In this document: in pieces, positions 43,319-51,631 of the stretch
Layout of the letters: every line of letters starts with the position of its first letter
How positions within the stretch are numbered: position 1 is the first letter of the stretch
NCBI RefSeq assembly: GCF_017873175.1
Contig: NZ_JAGGJW010000013.1
Span: forward strand, 62,001 to 126,000
Reading direction: 5' to 3'
DNA from: Neorhizobium petrolearium
Lineage (GTDB): Bacteria > Pseudomonadota > Alphaproteobacteria > Rhizobiales > Rhizobiaceae
Length of the DNA stretch: 64,000 nucleotides
Made by a program: the position numbers and the translations under genes
The notes under the pieces: model-generated
Seen by the model: only the letters and a program-made list of their open reading frames with translations
What the model was told of the DNA's origin: nothing
Database searches by the model: none

Positions 43319-44854
43319 TCAGGACCAGGACATGGTGCTGCCCAGAACCCAGGCATTGCCGTACTTGACGTAGTTGAGGTTCTTCTTGCGCACCAGTGTC
43401 TGGACGCTCTGCAGGATCGGAATATTGGCGCCGGTTTCGACGGCTTCCTTGGCCACTTCCTTGTAGCCAGCAATGCGTTTTTCATAAACCGGCTCGACGA
43501 AGAGCTTGAGGATCTTGTCGCCGATCTCCTGACCCTTCCAGGCACCGAACGGCATCTTCGGGTTCATGAGATAGCCAGAGAAGATTTCGGGGTCGCCGGT
43601 AGCATTATCGAAGCTGTAGAGGGTCGCTTCCGGCAGCTGGCCGCCGCGGTTCAGCTCGAAATATTTCGAATATTCGATCTGCTGCAGCTCGACCTTGAGG
43701 CCGACTTTCTGCCACATCTGAACGAGGGCGCGGGCAATATCGAAATCGCTCGGGAACTGGCCGTTGGTGGCAGCGAGCGTGAAGGTCGCCGGCCTATCGG
43801 CCGTGTAACCGGCTTCCTTCAGCAGCTTCTTCGACAGTTCCGGATCGTAAGGAAACTTGTAGTCCGGCAGGTAACCTGGCGTGCCGGGTGTCGCCGGAAT
43901 GGAGAGCGGTACGGCGGCACCACCATAGAAGGCCTTGGAAAGGGCTGCCTTGTCGATCGCATGATGGGCAGCAAGGCGCACGGCCATGTCACTGAAGCCC
44001 TTGTCGTTGCGCATCTGCAGCAGGATCAGGCGGGTGAAGGGATTGATCTCGGCGGTCAGGCCCTCGGTCTTGCCGAGGCGTTCGGCTTCGCGGACCGGGA
44101 TGTTGACAGTCAAGTCCACCTGGCCGGATTGGATGGCCGCGGTGCGCGCCGACGGATCCTTGATGATATCGATCGTGACGCGCTTGACCTTCGGTTTGGC
44201 ACCGAAATAGTCATCGTTGCGCTCCAGCACGATGCGCGAGTTCATCTGATAGTCCACGAGCTTGTAGGGGCCAGTGCCGATCGGCTTCTTGGCGAATTCT
44301 TCCGGACCAACAGATTCGACATATTTCTTTGGCACAAGATAGCTGCCGAGGAAGGCAAGCCATTGCGGTGCGGTCGGGGTCGGTGCGGAGAATTTCATCA
44401 CGCCGCTCGTCGGCGAAGTAATTTCGATATCCGTCAGCGTGCGCCAGGAATTGGCAATATCCAGCTTCAGGCCGGATTTTACGCGCTCGACGAAGGTGTA
44501 TTTGAAGTCCTCCATCGTCATCGGATCGCCATTGTGGAATTTCACGTCGCTGCGGATCTCAAACGGCATCGAGAGACCGTCCGGCTTCAGTTCCCATTTG
44601 CTGATGAGATTGGGAATGAGCTTCAGGTCGGGCGCCTGGTCAAGCGGCTGGTCGAAGACAAGTTTGAAGATCGGCTGCGCATCCGGCACGAAGCGCAGGT
44701 TCGGATCCCAGGACGGCACGTCGCTCGGCCAGCCGATGGTGACGTTGTCGGTATCTGCAGCGAAAGCGAAGGTGGCCTGCGAGAGCACGGAGCCGCCCAC
44801 GGCGGCAAGGCCGAGCATCTGCAGGAGATTTCTGCGGTCAATTTCAAAAGTCAT
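43319..44854 (-). CDS. Periplasmic solute-binding protein, family 5, Tat-type leader
   Basis: First gene of the third peptide-type transporter, 511 residues. The N-terminus MTFEIDRRNLLQMLGLAAVG is a likely twin-arginine signal, with cleavage near AFAA. Family blocks include FEIRSDVKFHNGDPMTMEDF and IGTGPYKLVDY. The frame opens at 44878, but ATG 44854 follows AGAGGGA at good spacing. The binding protein of the second system also has an RR leader, so both may export by Tat. The ligand is unknown. Confidence 0.9.
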   Translation of the reverse strand: MTFEIDRRNLLQMLGLAAVGGSVLSQATFAFAADTDNVTIGWPSDVPSWDPNLRFVPDAQPIFKLVFDQPLDQAPDLKLIPNLISKWELKPDGLSMPFEIRSDVKFHNGDPMTMEDFKYTFVERVKSGLKLDIANSWRTLTDIEITSPTSGVMKFSAPTPTAPQWLAFLGSYLVPKKYVESVGPEEFAKKPIGTGPYKLVDYQMNSRIVLERNDDYFGAKPKVKRVTIDIIKDPSARTAAIQSGQVDLTVNIPVREAERLGKTEGLTAEINPFTRLILLQMRNDKGFSDMAVRLAAHHAIDKAALSKAFYGGAAVPLSIPATPGTPGYLPDYKFPYDPELSKKLLKEAGYTADRPATFTLAATNGQFPSDFDIARALVQMWQKVGLKVELQQIEYSKYFELNRGGQLPEATLYSFDNATGDPEIFSGYLMNPKMPFGAWKGQEIGDKILKLFVEPVYEKRIAGYKEVAKEAVETGANIPILQSVQTLVRKKNLNYVKYGNAWVLGSTMSWS

Positions 44855-44997
44855 GACGATCCCTCTGGTTCTGTCCATCGGCGCGAGCAGATGGACCTGC
44901 GGCGGTTTGTGAAACGCAAGCCTGCAATCCTGTCAGGGGCTTCTGATGTTTCTGTTTGGTGCCGTTCTTTGCGGCCGTCCCCTCGACAATTGAGGGG

Positions 44998-45026
44998 ATC
45001 GTAGAACGACGTATAAATTACTTCAA
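44998..45026 (-). promoter_or_regulatory. Possible promoter of the third ABC operon
   Basis: Minus strand, -35 TTGAAG (45021-45026), 17-base spacer, -10 TACGAT (44998-45003). The dyad at 45022-45033 covers the -35. Confidence 0.4.
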
Positions 45027-45033
45027 GCCTAAA
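45022..45033. promoter_or_regulatory. TTnAA-N2-TTAAA operator candidate (one mismatch)
   Basis: TTCAAGCCTAAA. It overlaps the proposed -35 of the minus-strand promoter. Confidence 0.45.
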
Positions 45034-45180
45034 ATTTCAGATCGCGGGGAATCGAGAATCGAATCGACCAGAACGTGTAGAATGCCGGAAATCAGGGCTT
45101 TCAAGATGCCGCCGGGTTGAAATTCAGAGCAGCTGTCAATCGCAGACGACCGAATTTGAAGTCTTCGTCATAAAAATTCA

Positions 45181-45208
45181 TTGACGTTCTTTCCAATTAT
45201 TTTATGCT
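45181..45208 (+). promoter_or_regulatory. Promoter of the CoA ligase operon
   Basis: -35 TTGACG (45181-45186), 16-base spacer, -10 TATGCT (45203-45208), about 50 bases before the first ATG. The architecture equals that of the monooxygenase operon promoter at 17945-17972. Confidence 0.55.
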
Positions 45209-45212
45209 TAAA
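45201..45212. promoter_or_regulatory. TTnAA-N2-TTAAA operator candidate on the -10 box
   Basis: TTTATGCTTAAA covers the -10 hexamer of the CoA ligase operon promoter. One fixed position differs. Confidence 0.5.
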
Positions 45213-45256
45213 ATGTCTTTTAGAGAGACAGCTCCACAGGTTTAGAAAGGGACGCC

Positions 45257-45685
45257 ATGATCGATCCGCATTGCCATTCGAGCAGCGTCATGGTGAACCG
45301 CCCGGCGGTGGCCGCCTTCGAGCTTATGTCCGACGGTCTGAAACAGGGTCAGTGGGCATGGGGTAGCCTCAACCGTATCGAAGTCGAACCCGGACTCTTC
45401 TGCGGCACATCGACATTCACGGGTAAGCCTACCTATGTCCGCCTCCATGCCGACCGTGCCCGGTTCCAGGTAGACTATGAGGTCGGTGCCTCCAGGGAGG
45501 CTATGCAGTTCCGCAACATGTCGCGGGTCATTCCGGGTGAACTTCTCCGTATGGGGCCGGATAGATGCGTGGTGACGCTGCTCACCTGGCGGCTTGAAAC
45601 GCAGACGGATGCGGAATGGATCCAGTTCGGGACGATCCATGAAGCCGAGATGTTCCTGATCAAGGGCCTGCTCGAAAGAGGTTGA
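45257..45685 (+). CDS. Small protein of unknown function, possibly SRPBCC-like
   Basis: First gene of the 45257-51013 operon, 142 residues, no signal peptide or membrane helix. The alternation of strands (GSLNRIEVEPGLFCGTSTF, YVRLHADRARFQVDYEVG) and the final helix (IHEAEMFLIKGLLERG) suggest a helix-grip (SRPBCC) fold, which often binds aromatic or acyl ligands. I do not recognise a named family. ATG 45257 follows AAAGGGA. The CoA ligase starts 10 bases downstream, so the two are cotranscribed and likely functionally linked. Confidence 0.5.
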   Translation: MIDPHCHSSSVMVNRPAVAAFELMSDGLKQGQWAWGSLNRIEVEPGLFCGTSTFTGKPTYVRLHADRARFQVDYEVGASREAMQFRNMSRVIPGELLRMGPDRCVVTLLTWRLETQTDAEWIQFGTIHEAEMFLIKGLLERG

Positions 45686-45695
45686 GGACAAGACG

Positions 45696-47309
45696 ATGTA
45701 TTCTCCCTATCTGCTGTTCGAACACCAGGTGCTCAAAAATCCCGATGCGCTGATGCTTATCGCACCGGCAAGCGCTAAGCTTCCCTATGCGCCGGAGGGT
45801 TTTCGCTACAGCTATGGTGAGGTTTTCGCACGGATTAGCTTTCTGAAGCAGAAGTTTGCGGAAGCGGGATATGGGATCGGGTCGCGCATCGCGCTGCTCC
45901 TCGAAAACCGGCCGGAGTTCTTTGATTACTGGTTGGCGCTGAATGCAATCGGTGTGTCGGTCGTGCCGATCAATCCGGATTTGCGCCACGACGAGCTTCT
46001 CTTTCAACTCGACATGGCCGAAGCATCGCTGATGGTCGTGATTGCCAAGCGGCTGGGCGAATTGCGCGACATCAAGCCCGGGAAGGTGTCGGTGATTGCC
46101 CCCGGCGACGATATTCCGTCCTCGCCCGAAACCCGCGAGGCGCGGCCGGGAGGGCCAGACCAGGAATGCGCGCTGCTCTTCACATCCGGAAGCACCGGTA
46201 AGCCGAAAGGCTGTATCCTTTCAAACGGCTACTTTATCACTGTCGCCGAATGGTACACGACCCAAGGCGGCATTGCCGAAATGGGCGAGGGAGCGGAAGT
46301 GGCGCTGACACCGCTGCCGATGTTCCATATGAATGCGCTCGGCTGCACGGCGGTCGGCATGATCATGAAGGGTGGTGCGATCGTGCCGCTCGACCGGTTT
46401 CATGCGAGTTCCTGGTGGGCCTCGATCGCCGATTCCGGCGCGACAATCATCCATTGCCTCGGTGTCATTCCGGCTATTCTGCTGCAGATTCCGGTCGCCG
46501 AGGCGGAGCGAGCGCATAAGGTGAAATTTGCGTTGGGGCCTGGCGTGGATGCGCGCCATAAAATCGAGTTCGAGGAGCGCTTTCGCATTCCGATCGTCGA
46601 GGCCTGGGCAATGACCGAGACCGGCGGACGGGCCGTGACGACAACAGCAGCGGACGACTATACGCCGGGGCTTCGCTGCATCGGTCGGCCGCGTGCCGGC
46701 ATGGATTTCCGTATCGTCGACGATGCGGGGAATGATGTAGAGCTTGGTAAGCCGGGTGAACTTCTCGTACGTGCAAAGGGCGCAAACCCGCGGGATGGTT
46801 TCTTTAGCGGCTACCTGAAGGATGAAAAAGCGACCGAGGAGGCCTGGGAGGGCGGTTGGTTCCATACCGGCGATGTCGTCCATGCCGACGAAAAGGGGCT
46901 CCTTTACTTCTTCGATCGCAAGAAGAGCATCGTGCGGCGCAGCGGCGAGAACATCGCCGTGCTGGAAGTCGAGGCGGCGCTTGCCAAGGATGCAAGCGTG
47001 AGGGCTTCCGCCGTAACACCGGTGCCGGATGAGCTGCGCGGCGAAGAGGTGTTCGCCTTCATCGTCGAAAGCGAGAAGACCGAAGTGGGCGAACCGGCCA
47101 AAAAGGCAAAGCGGATCGTCGAGAGGGCGGGCGTCCATATCGCCTATCATAAACTGCCGGGTTACGTGGTCTTCATCGACAAATTGCCGGTGAGCTCTAC
47201 CCAGAAACTGCAGCGCGGTGAGATCAAGACGATGGCGGCGAAAGCGGTCGAAGACGGTTCGGCAATCGATCTGCGCAAATTGAAGGCCTCGATCCGCAAG
47301 GCTGGCTGA
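45696..47309 (+). CDS. AMP-forming acyl/aryl-CoA ligase
   Basis: A 537-residue acyl-adenylate enzyme that activates a carboxylic acid with ATP and CoA. Core motifs are seen in order: LLFTSGSTGKPKGCILS (A3), EAWAMTETGGRAV (A5), GWFHTGDVV (A7), RKKSIVRRSGENIAVLEVE (A8) and the catalytic lysine in STQKLQRGEIK (A10). By eye it resembles CaiC-like ligases. A carboxylate such as anthranilate, indoleacetate or a related acid is a reasonable guess, because the matching CoA monooxygenase operon carries the same operator motif. Sequence does not fix the substrate. Confidence 0.8.
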   Translation: MYSPYLLFEHQVLKNPDALMLIAPASAKLPYAPEGFRYSYGEVFARISFLKQKFAEAGYGIGSRIALLLENRPEFFDYWLALNAIGVSVVPINPDLRHDELLFQLDMAEASLMVVIAKRLGELRDIKPGKVSVIAPGDDIPSSPETREARPGGPDQECALLFTSGSTGKPKGCILSNGYFITVAEWYTTQGGIAEMGEGAEVALTPLPMFHMNALGCTAVGMIMKGGAIVPLDRFHASSWWASIADSGATIIHCLGVIPAILLQIPVAEAERAHKVKFALGPGVDARHKIEFEERFRIPIVEAWAMTETGGRAVTTTAADDYTPGLRCIGRPRAGMDFRIVDDAGNDVELGKPGELLVRAKGANPRDGFFSGYLKDEKATEEAWEGGWFHTGDVVHADEKGLLYFFDRKKSIVRRSGENIAVLEVEAALAKDASVRASAVTPVPDELRGEEVFAFIVESEKTEVGEPAKKAKRIVERAGVHIAYHKLPGYVVFIDKLPVSSTQKLQRGEIKTMAAKAVEDGSAIDLRKLKASIRKAG

Positions 47310-47349
47310 CGTCGCTTCCGCGTTGGGTCGTTTTCTTCTATACAATGAA

Positions 47350-47361
47350 TCAAAGCTTAAA
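47350..47361. promoter_or_regulatory. TTnAA-N2-TTAAA operator candidate (weak)
   Basis: TCAAAGCTTAAA, in the 71-base gap before the Ohr gene. The right half is perfect, the left half is poor. Confidence 0.3.
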
Positions 47362-47380
47362 TTCCTATATGGAGGCTCGC

Positions 47381-47806
47381 ATGATCCCGGACAAGATCCT
47401 TTACGAAACCGCCGTTACCGCCCATGGCGGGCGCGAAGGCAAAGCCCGGAGTGTCGAGGGCAGCTTTTCGGTCAATCTTTCCGTGCCGAAGGGTCTAGGC
47501 GGGCCAGGCGGCGAAGGCACCAATCCGGAACAGCTTTTCGCTGCCGGTTATGCAGCCTGCTTCCTCGGCGCGGTGAAGCTGGTTGCCCGCAACAGGAAGG
47601 TTGCATTGCCGGACGATACCTCGATCACCGCCAAGGTGGGCATCGGGCCGGTGCCGGTCGGCTATGCGCTGGCGGTTGAACTGGTCGCCTCACTGCCGGG
47701 GATCGATCGGGCGGTGGCAGAAGAGATCGTCGCCGGCGCACACGAGCGCTGTCCCTATTCGAACGCCACGCGCGGCAATGTCGACGTCAAGCTGACGGTC
47801 GCCTGA
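47381..47806 (+). CDS. ohr: Organic hydroperoxide reductase (Ohr/OsmC family)
   Basis: A 141-residue thiol peroxidase. Both redox cysteines are present, in AAGYAACFLGAV and in ERCPYSNATRGN, the Ohr signature. It reduces organic and lipid hydroperoxides using lipoylated proteins. ATG 47381 follows GGAGG at ideal spacing; the in-frame ATG at 47345 is less likely. The thiolase-fold gene overlaps its stop (TGATG), so it belongs to the catabolic operon. That suggests the pathway generates peroxides or reactive oxygenated aromatics (inference). Confidence 0.9.
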   Translation: MIPDKILYETAVTAHGGREGKARSVEGSFSVNLSVPKGLGGPGGEGTNPEQLFAAGYAACFLGAVKLVARNRKVALPDDTSITAKVGIGPVPVGYALAVELVASLPGIDRAVAEEIVAGAHERCPYSNATRGNVDVKLTVA

Positions 47807-48984
47807 TGGCCTTTTCCCGCGCGCGAAAACCCTATGATGGCGTGGTGTTGGCGGTGCCGGTGACGGTGCCCTATCAGCGCTATTCCATTGAAAGCGCGCA
47901 TTGGTGGATGGGCAGGGCGCTACGGGCGCTGTCAGAGGGTGCAGGCATCAGTCATCGGGATTTCGACGGCTTTTCAGTTTCGAGCTTCACGATGGGGCCG
48001 GACAGCGCGATCGCACTGACCCAGCATTTCGGGCTTTCGCCGCGATGGATCGATCATGTGCCGATGGGTGGCGCGGCGGGCATCGTTTCGATCCGGCGGG
48101 CGGCGCGGGCAGTGCAGGCGGGTGATGCAGACATCGTCGCCTGTGTCGCCGCAGATACGAACCAGGTCGATACCTTCCGCAAGACGCTTGCCAACTTCTC
48201 CCGCTTTGCGCAGGACGCTTCTTATCCCTATGGCGCCGGCGGCCCGAACGCCAGTTTCGCTCTGATCGCCCGTCACTACATGGATTGCTACGGCGCGACG
48301 CGCGAGGATTTCGGCAAGCTCTGCGTCGCCCAGCGCGATAATGCACTCAAAAACCCGCATGCACTGATGAAGAAGCCTCTGACATTGGAGCAATATATGG
48401 TGGCACGACCGATCGCCGAGCCGTTCCACCTGTTCGATTGCGTTATGCCCTGCGCGGGGGGCGAGGCGTTTCTGGTGATGCGGGAAGATACGGCGAAATC
48501 GCTCGGGCTGCCGTTCGTACGACTGCTTTCCGCCATCGAGCGGCACAATGCGTTTCCGGATGATCCGGTACAGGTACGAGGCGGCTGGGTGGTTGATCGG
48601 GACGAGCTCTATGGCATGGCCGGGGTGACCTCGGACGACATGGATTTTGTCCAGACCTATGACGACTACGCGGTCATTTCGATGGTGCAGTTCGAGGATC
48701 TGGGTTTTTGCGGCAAGGGTGAGGGGCCGGATTTTGTGCGCCAGCACACATTCACGATCGATGGCACTTTCCCGCATAACACATCTGGCGGTCAGCTTTC
48801 CGTCGGGCAGGCAGGTGCGGCCGGCGGACATCTCGGGATCACCGAAGCGATGCGTCAATTGCTTGATGCGGCAGGCGGCACCCAGGTGAAGGATGCGAAG
48901 CTGGGCCTCGTTTCCGGCTTCGGCATGATCAACTACGATCGTGGACTTGCCTCTGCGGCGGCCATACTGGCGAGGGCGTCATGA
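47806..48984 (+). CDS. Thiolase-fold protein lacking thiolase catalytic residues (SCP-x/Ltp2-like)
   Basis: A 392-residue thiolase-superfamily protein. The position of the nucleophilic Cys reads MGGAAG (about residue 90) with no Cys. The late GHP-type histidine site reads LSVGQAGAAGG, with Gln near 335, and the C-terminal Cys loop reads SGFGMINYDRG near 370-380. Typical thiolysis therefore looks impossible. The layout matches the SCP-x/Ltp2 branch, in which some members are retro-aldolases working with DUF35 proteins. The next gene encodes a DUF35 domain and overlaps by four bases. A carbon-carbon lyase of an acyl-CoA is thus plausible (inference). Confidence 0.75.
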   Translation: MAFSRARKPYDGVVLAVPVTVPYQRYSIESAHWWMGRALRALSEGAGISHRDFDGFSVSSFTMGPDSAIALTQHFGLSPRWIDHVPMGGAAGIVSIRRAARAVQAGDADIVACVAADTNQVDTFRKTLANFSRFAQDASYPYGAGGPNASFALIARHYMDCYGATREDFGKLCVAQRDNALKNPHALMKKPLTLEQYMVARPIAEPFHLFDCVMPCAGGEAFLVMREDTAKSLGLPFVRLLSAIERHNAFPDDPVQVRGGWVVDRDELYGMAGVTSDDMDFVQTYDDYAVISMVQFEDLGFCGKGEGPDFVRQHTFTIDGTFPHNTSGGQLSVGQAGAAGGHLGITEAMRQLLDAAGGTQVKDAKLGLVSGFGMINYDRGLASAAAILARAS

Positions 48985-50225
48985 CCGAACCGCTAGCAAA
49001 ACCGAAACGCAAGAATCCGCTCGCCCGCATGCGCCAGCCGTTGCTGCCGCCATCGGCGCGCAGCCGAAAGGCGCATGAATTGACGCTTGCGGCTGCGTCC
49101 GGCCGGTTCATGCTGCAATGCTGCAGTGAATGCGGACAATATACCTATCCTCCCCGTGAAGCATGCCCGAACTGCCTGTCATCCGACCTGCGGCTTCAGG
49201 ATACACCGACCGGCGGGGTTCTGCTCTCCGAAACCAGGATCGACGTGACCAGCGATCCCTACTACCGTGAACACACGCCCTGGCGAACCGGCCTGGTGAG
49301 GCTCGATTGCGGGCCAAGCATCGTGACGCATCTACGTGGGGATTGTGGCGGGCCAGGTAATCGAGTGGTCCTGTCGCTGCAGCTCGACAGAGGTGGTCAA
49401 GCAGTGTTCTTCGCCAAGCCTATTCCGGAGACGCCAAACATGGAAGACGACCTTCAGTGGCTGGAGTTGACCGCCGATCCCAAGCATCGGCGGGTGCTGA
49501 TCACCGATGGCCGCAGTCCGGTGGCTGTAGCGCTGGCGCAAGCCTTGAAGAAGGCGGGTGCGACTAAGATTTTTATAGGCGTTTCGGATCGCTGGAAGCC
49601 GTTCAACGAACAGAAGTCACTTGAGTCGATCGATGGCATCGAACTCGTCGACCTGGACCTCACAAATGAGCGTTCGGTCCAAGAGCTTGCCATGGATATC
49701 GGCGCCAAGGTGGAAATCCTGATCAATACGGCCGATCACGTCCGTCCTGCGCACCTCTTCGATGCGGGCGCGGCCAATACAGCTCGCGATTCCATCGACT
49801 ACATGGTGATGGGCCTGATGCGGCTGGCGCAGGCCTTCGGGCCAGTGATGCGCTCGCGGGGCGCTGATGGCCCGACCGGAGCCGTTGCTTGGGTCAACGT
49901 GCTTTCAGTCCACGGGCTCAGCAATGCGCCGCAATTCGGAGTCCATTCCGCCGCGCATGCCGCTTGCCTGTCACTGTCGCAATGGCTGCGCACAGAACTG
50001 CGGCCCGGAGGCATCCGGGTGATCAATGCCTTTTCCGGCCCACTTGATACCGAATGGTTCCAGACCGTGCCGCCGCCCAAAGTCGCACCGAAGGCGTTGG
50101 CGGATGCAATCGTCGACGGGCTGAAATGCGGGATCGAGGATATTTATGTCGGGGACGTGGCCAAGGATATCGAGGCGCGGCTCTTCGACAATCCAAAAGC
50201 CGTCGAACGGGAGGCTGGTCAATGA
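48981..50225 (+). CDS. DUF35 zinc-ribbon/OB-fold protein fused to a degenerate SDR domain
   Basis: A 414-residue fusion. Residues about 42-70 form a zinc ribbon (CSECGQYTYPPREACPNC, cysteines at 48, 51, 62, 65) leading into a DUF35 OB-fold to about 150. From about 165 an SDR-like Rossmann domain follows. Its cofactor loop is altered (LITDGRSPVAVALAQAL instead of TGxxxGIG) and the catalytic YxxxK reads HSAAH, so dehydrogenase activity is doubtful. DUF35 proteins partner thiolase-fold enzymes (BbsA with BbsB, ChsH2 with Ltp2). The upstream gene is such a partner. The SDR part may bind CoA or serve structure. Confidence 0.72.
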   Translation: MTEPLAKPKRKNPLARMRQPLLPPSARSRKAHELTLAAASGRFMLQCCSECGQYTYPPREACPNCLSSDLRLQDTPTGGVLLSETRIDVTSDPYYREHTPWRTGLVRLDCGPSIVTHLRGDCGGPGNRVVLSLQLDRGGQAVFFAKPIPETPNMEDDLQWLELTADPKHRRVLITDGRSPVAVALAQALKKAGATKIFIGVSDRWKPFNEQKSLESIDGIELVDLDLTNERSVQELAMDIGAKVEILINTADHVRPAHLFDAGAANTARDSIDYMVMGLMRLAQAFGPVMRSRGADGPTGAVAWVNVLSVHGLSNAPQFGVHSAAHAACLSLSQWLRTELRPGGIRVINAFSGPLDTEWFQTVPPPKVAPKALADAIVDGLKCGIEDIYVGDVAKDIEARLFDNPKAVEREAGQ

Positions 50226-51013
50226 GCGGGAATATTCTGGACGCATTTGCCCGAGCACTGGCGAGCGGTGCGGTGCGCGTCATCGATCTCACTCATACGC
50301 TATCGCCGGATTTTCCGGTCATCGTCATGCCGCCGGAGCTTGGTCAATCCGCCCCGTTCCGCATGGAGCGGATTTCACGTTATGATGCCTCGGGGCCTGC
50401 CTGGTATTGGAACAACCTTTCGTTCGGCGAGCATACCGGTACGCATTTCGACGCGCCGGTCCATTGGTATACGGGTCGCGATCTTCCACTCAATACCGTC
50501 GATACCCTGCCGCCGGCCGACATGATTGCGCCGGCCTGCGTGATCGATTGCTCGGCGGAGGCCGAGAGGGATGCCGATTTTCTGCTGACCGTTGCCGAGG
50601 TGACTGCCTGGGAGGAGAAGCACGGCCGCATTCCGGCTCAGTCCTGGGTGCTCTTGCGCACAGATTGGTCGAAGAAGAGGGCCGCCGCCTATGCCAACCT
50701 TAGGGCCGACGGCGCTCATACGCCGGGACCAGATGCCGCGGTCATGCGCTTACTGGTCGAAGAGCGCGGTATCATCGGGTTCGGTACCGAGACGATCGGC
50801 ACGGACGCGGGGCAGGCCGGGCATTTTTCGCCCCCCTATCCGGCCCACCATTATTTACATGGGGCAGGACGTTACGGCCTGCAGTGCCTAACCAATCTCG
50901 ACCAGCTTCCGCCGACCGGCGCCATGATCGTCGCGGCGCCGCTTAAAATCCAAAACGGCTCGGGAAGTCCATTGCGCGTGCTAGCTTTGGTTCAGGAGCG
51001 CTCGACCGGATGA
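50222..51013 (+). CDS. Cyclase-family metal hydrolase, isatin-hydrolase-like (second copy)
   Basis: A 263-residue paralogue of 33588-34373. The metal motif is HTGTHFDAPVHW, with WYWNNLSFGE before it, THTPGPDAAVM in the middle and FGTETIGTDAGQAGHF after. Blocks identical to the other copy (TVGTDAG/TIGTDAG, SLSNLDQLPPKGA/CLTNLDQLPPTGA) show common origin. It probably opens a cyclic amide such as isatin, or hydrolyses formylkynurenine-like compounds. ATG 50222 overlaps the preceding stop. The longer frame from 50054 is shadow. The 3' end overlaps the convergent MarR gene by 22 bases. Confidence 0.75.
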   Translation: MSGNILDAFARALASGAVRVIDLTHTLSPDFPVIVMPPELGQSAPFRMERISRYDASGPAWYWNNLSFGEHTGTHFDAPVHWYTGRDLPLNTVDTLPPADMIAPACVIDCSAEAERDADFLLTVAEVTAWEEKHGRIPAQSWVLLRTDWSKKRAAAYANLRADGAHTPGPDAAVMRLLVEERGIIGFGTETIGTDAGQAGHFSPPYPAHHYLHGAGRYGLQCLTNLDQLPPTGAMIVAAPLKIQNGSGSPLRVLALVQERSTG

Positions 51014-51534
51014 GATCCGCTTGCCACGCGCCGGGCGGCAGTGTCGTAGAAACTCGTCAGCAGTTCCAGCATTTCCGTCGCACTTCCAAGCCCTTTTTCC
51101 GCATGATCCATCTTCTGGATCAACGAAACCAGCAAATGCCGACGCAGCAATCGGTAGTCCTGCGTCAGTTTAGTGCCCTTTCGGGTCGGCACATAGAGCG
51201 TATCCTTGCGCGACCGGCCCTTGACGCGTTCGATCAGTTGCAGGGTCTGCAGCTTCTTGATGGCGTATTGAATATTGGCGGTGTCGTCACGGCCGAGCAG
51301 GCGGGAGATTTCTCCAAGCCCTTTCGGCTTGTTGCGATAACGGATCGTGTGCAGGATCGCAGTATCAAGGCCACTCAATCCGGCTCCCGCAAGCTCGCTC
51401 GAGCATTCCGACTGCCAGCGCAGGAAGGCGGCGGAAATCCGCCAGAGCGACCATTCGAATTCCGTGAGCGCAGCCTCCGACATTTCGACGGTCGCGTCGC
51501 TCAGGGGACTTTCGGGCGAGGTCGGCGAAATCAT
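50992..51534 (-). CDS. MarR-family transcriptional regulator
   Basis: A 180-residue MarR protein of the group with an extended N-terminus. The winged-helix segment is LGEISRLLGRDDTANIQYAIKKLQTLQLIERV, then KDTLYVPTRKGTKL. ATG 51534 follows GGAGGG. ATG 51561 is an alternative, with a weaker site. It is divergent from the racemase gene and convergent with the cyclase. A poor match to the TTnAA dyad (51566-51577) lies just before it, so it is one candidate for the regulator of that dyad, acting also on itself. Confidence 0.85.
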   Translation of the reverse strand: MISPTSPESPLSDATVEMSEAALTEFEWSLWRISAAFLRWQSECSSELAGAGLSGLDTAILHTIRYRNKPKGLGEISRLLGRDDTANIQYAIKKLQTLQLIERVKGRSRKDTLYVPTRKGTKLTQDYRLLRRHLLVSLIQKMDHAEKGLGSATEMLELLTSFYDTAARRVASGSHPVERS

Positions 51535-51631
51535 GAGGCCCTCCAGGCTGATTCTGTGCATGGAGTAAAGCCTTAAATCGATGTTTTGACGAGGCAAAAT
51601 CGCAAAGAAAACGCGAAGAAAAGAGGAGAAT

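Larger units (their letters stand above)
44855..45256. other. 402-bp divergent control region (third ABC operon / CoA ligase operon)
   Basis: Carries a minus-strand promoter, an inverted repeat CCCCTC/GAGGGG at 44979-44997 in the leader, and the dyads at 45022-45033 and 45201-45212. A plus-strand promoter overlaps the second dyad. No gene is visible. Confidence 0.7.

Noticed and set aside
45696..47309. Naming the ligase as anthranilate-CoA or indoleacetate-CoA ligase
   Set aside because: The adenylate-forming motifs are clear, but substrate specificity cannot be read by eye. It stays a general acyl/aryl-CoA ligase.
51566..51577. TAAAGCCTTAAA before the MarR gene as a further TTnAA dyad
   Set aside because: Only the right half fits, so it is not listed as a site. 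It is mentioned only as a possible weak autoregulatory element.
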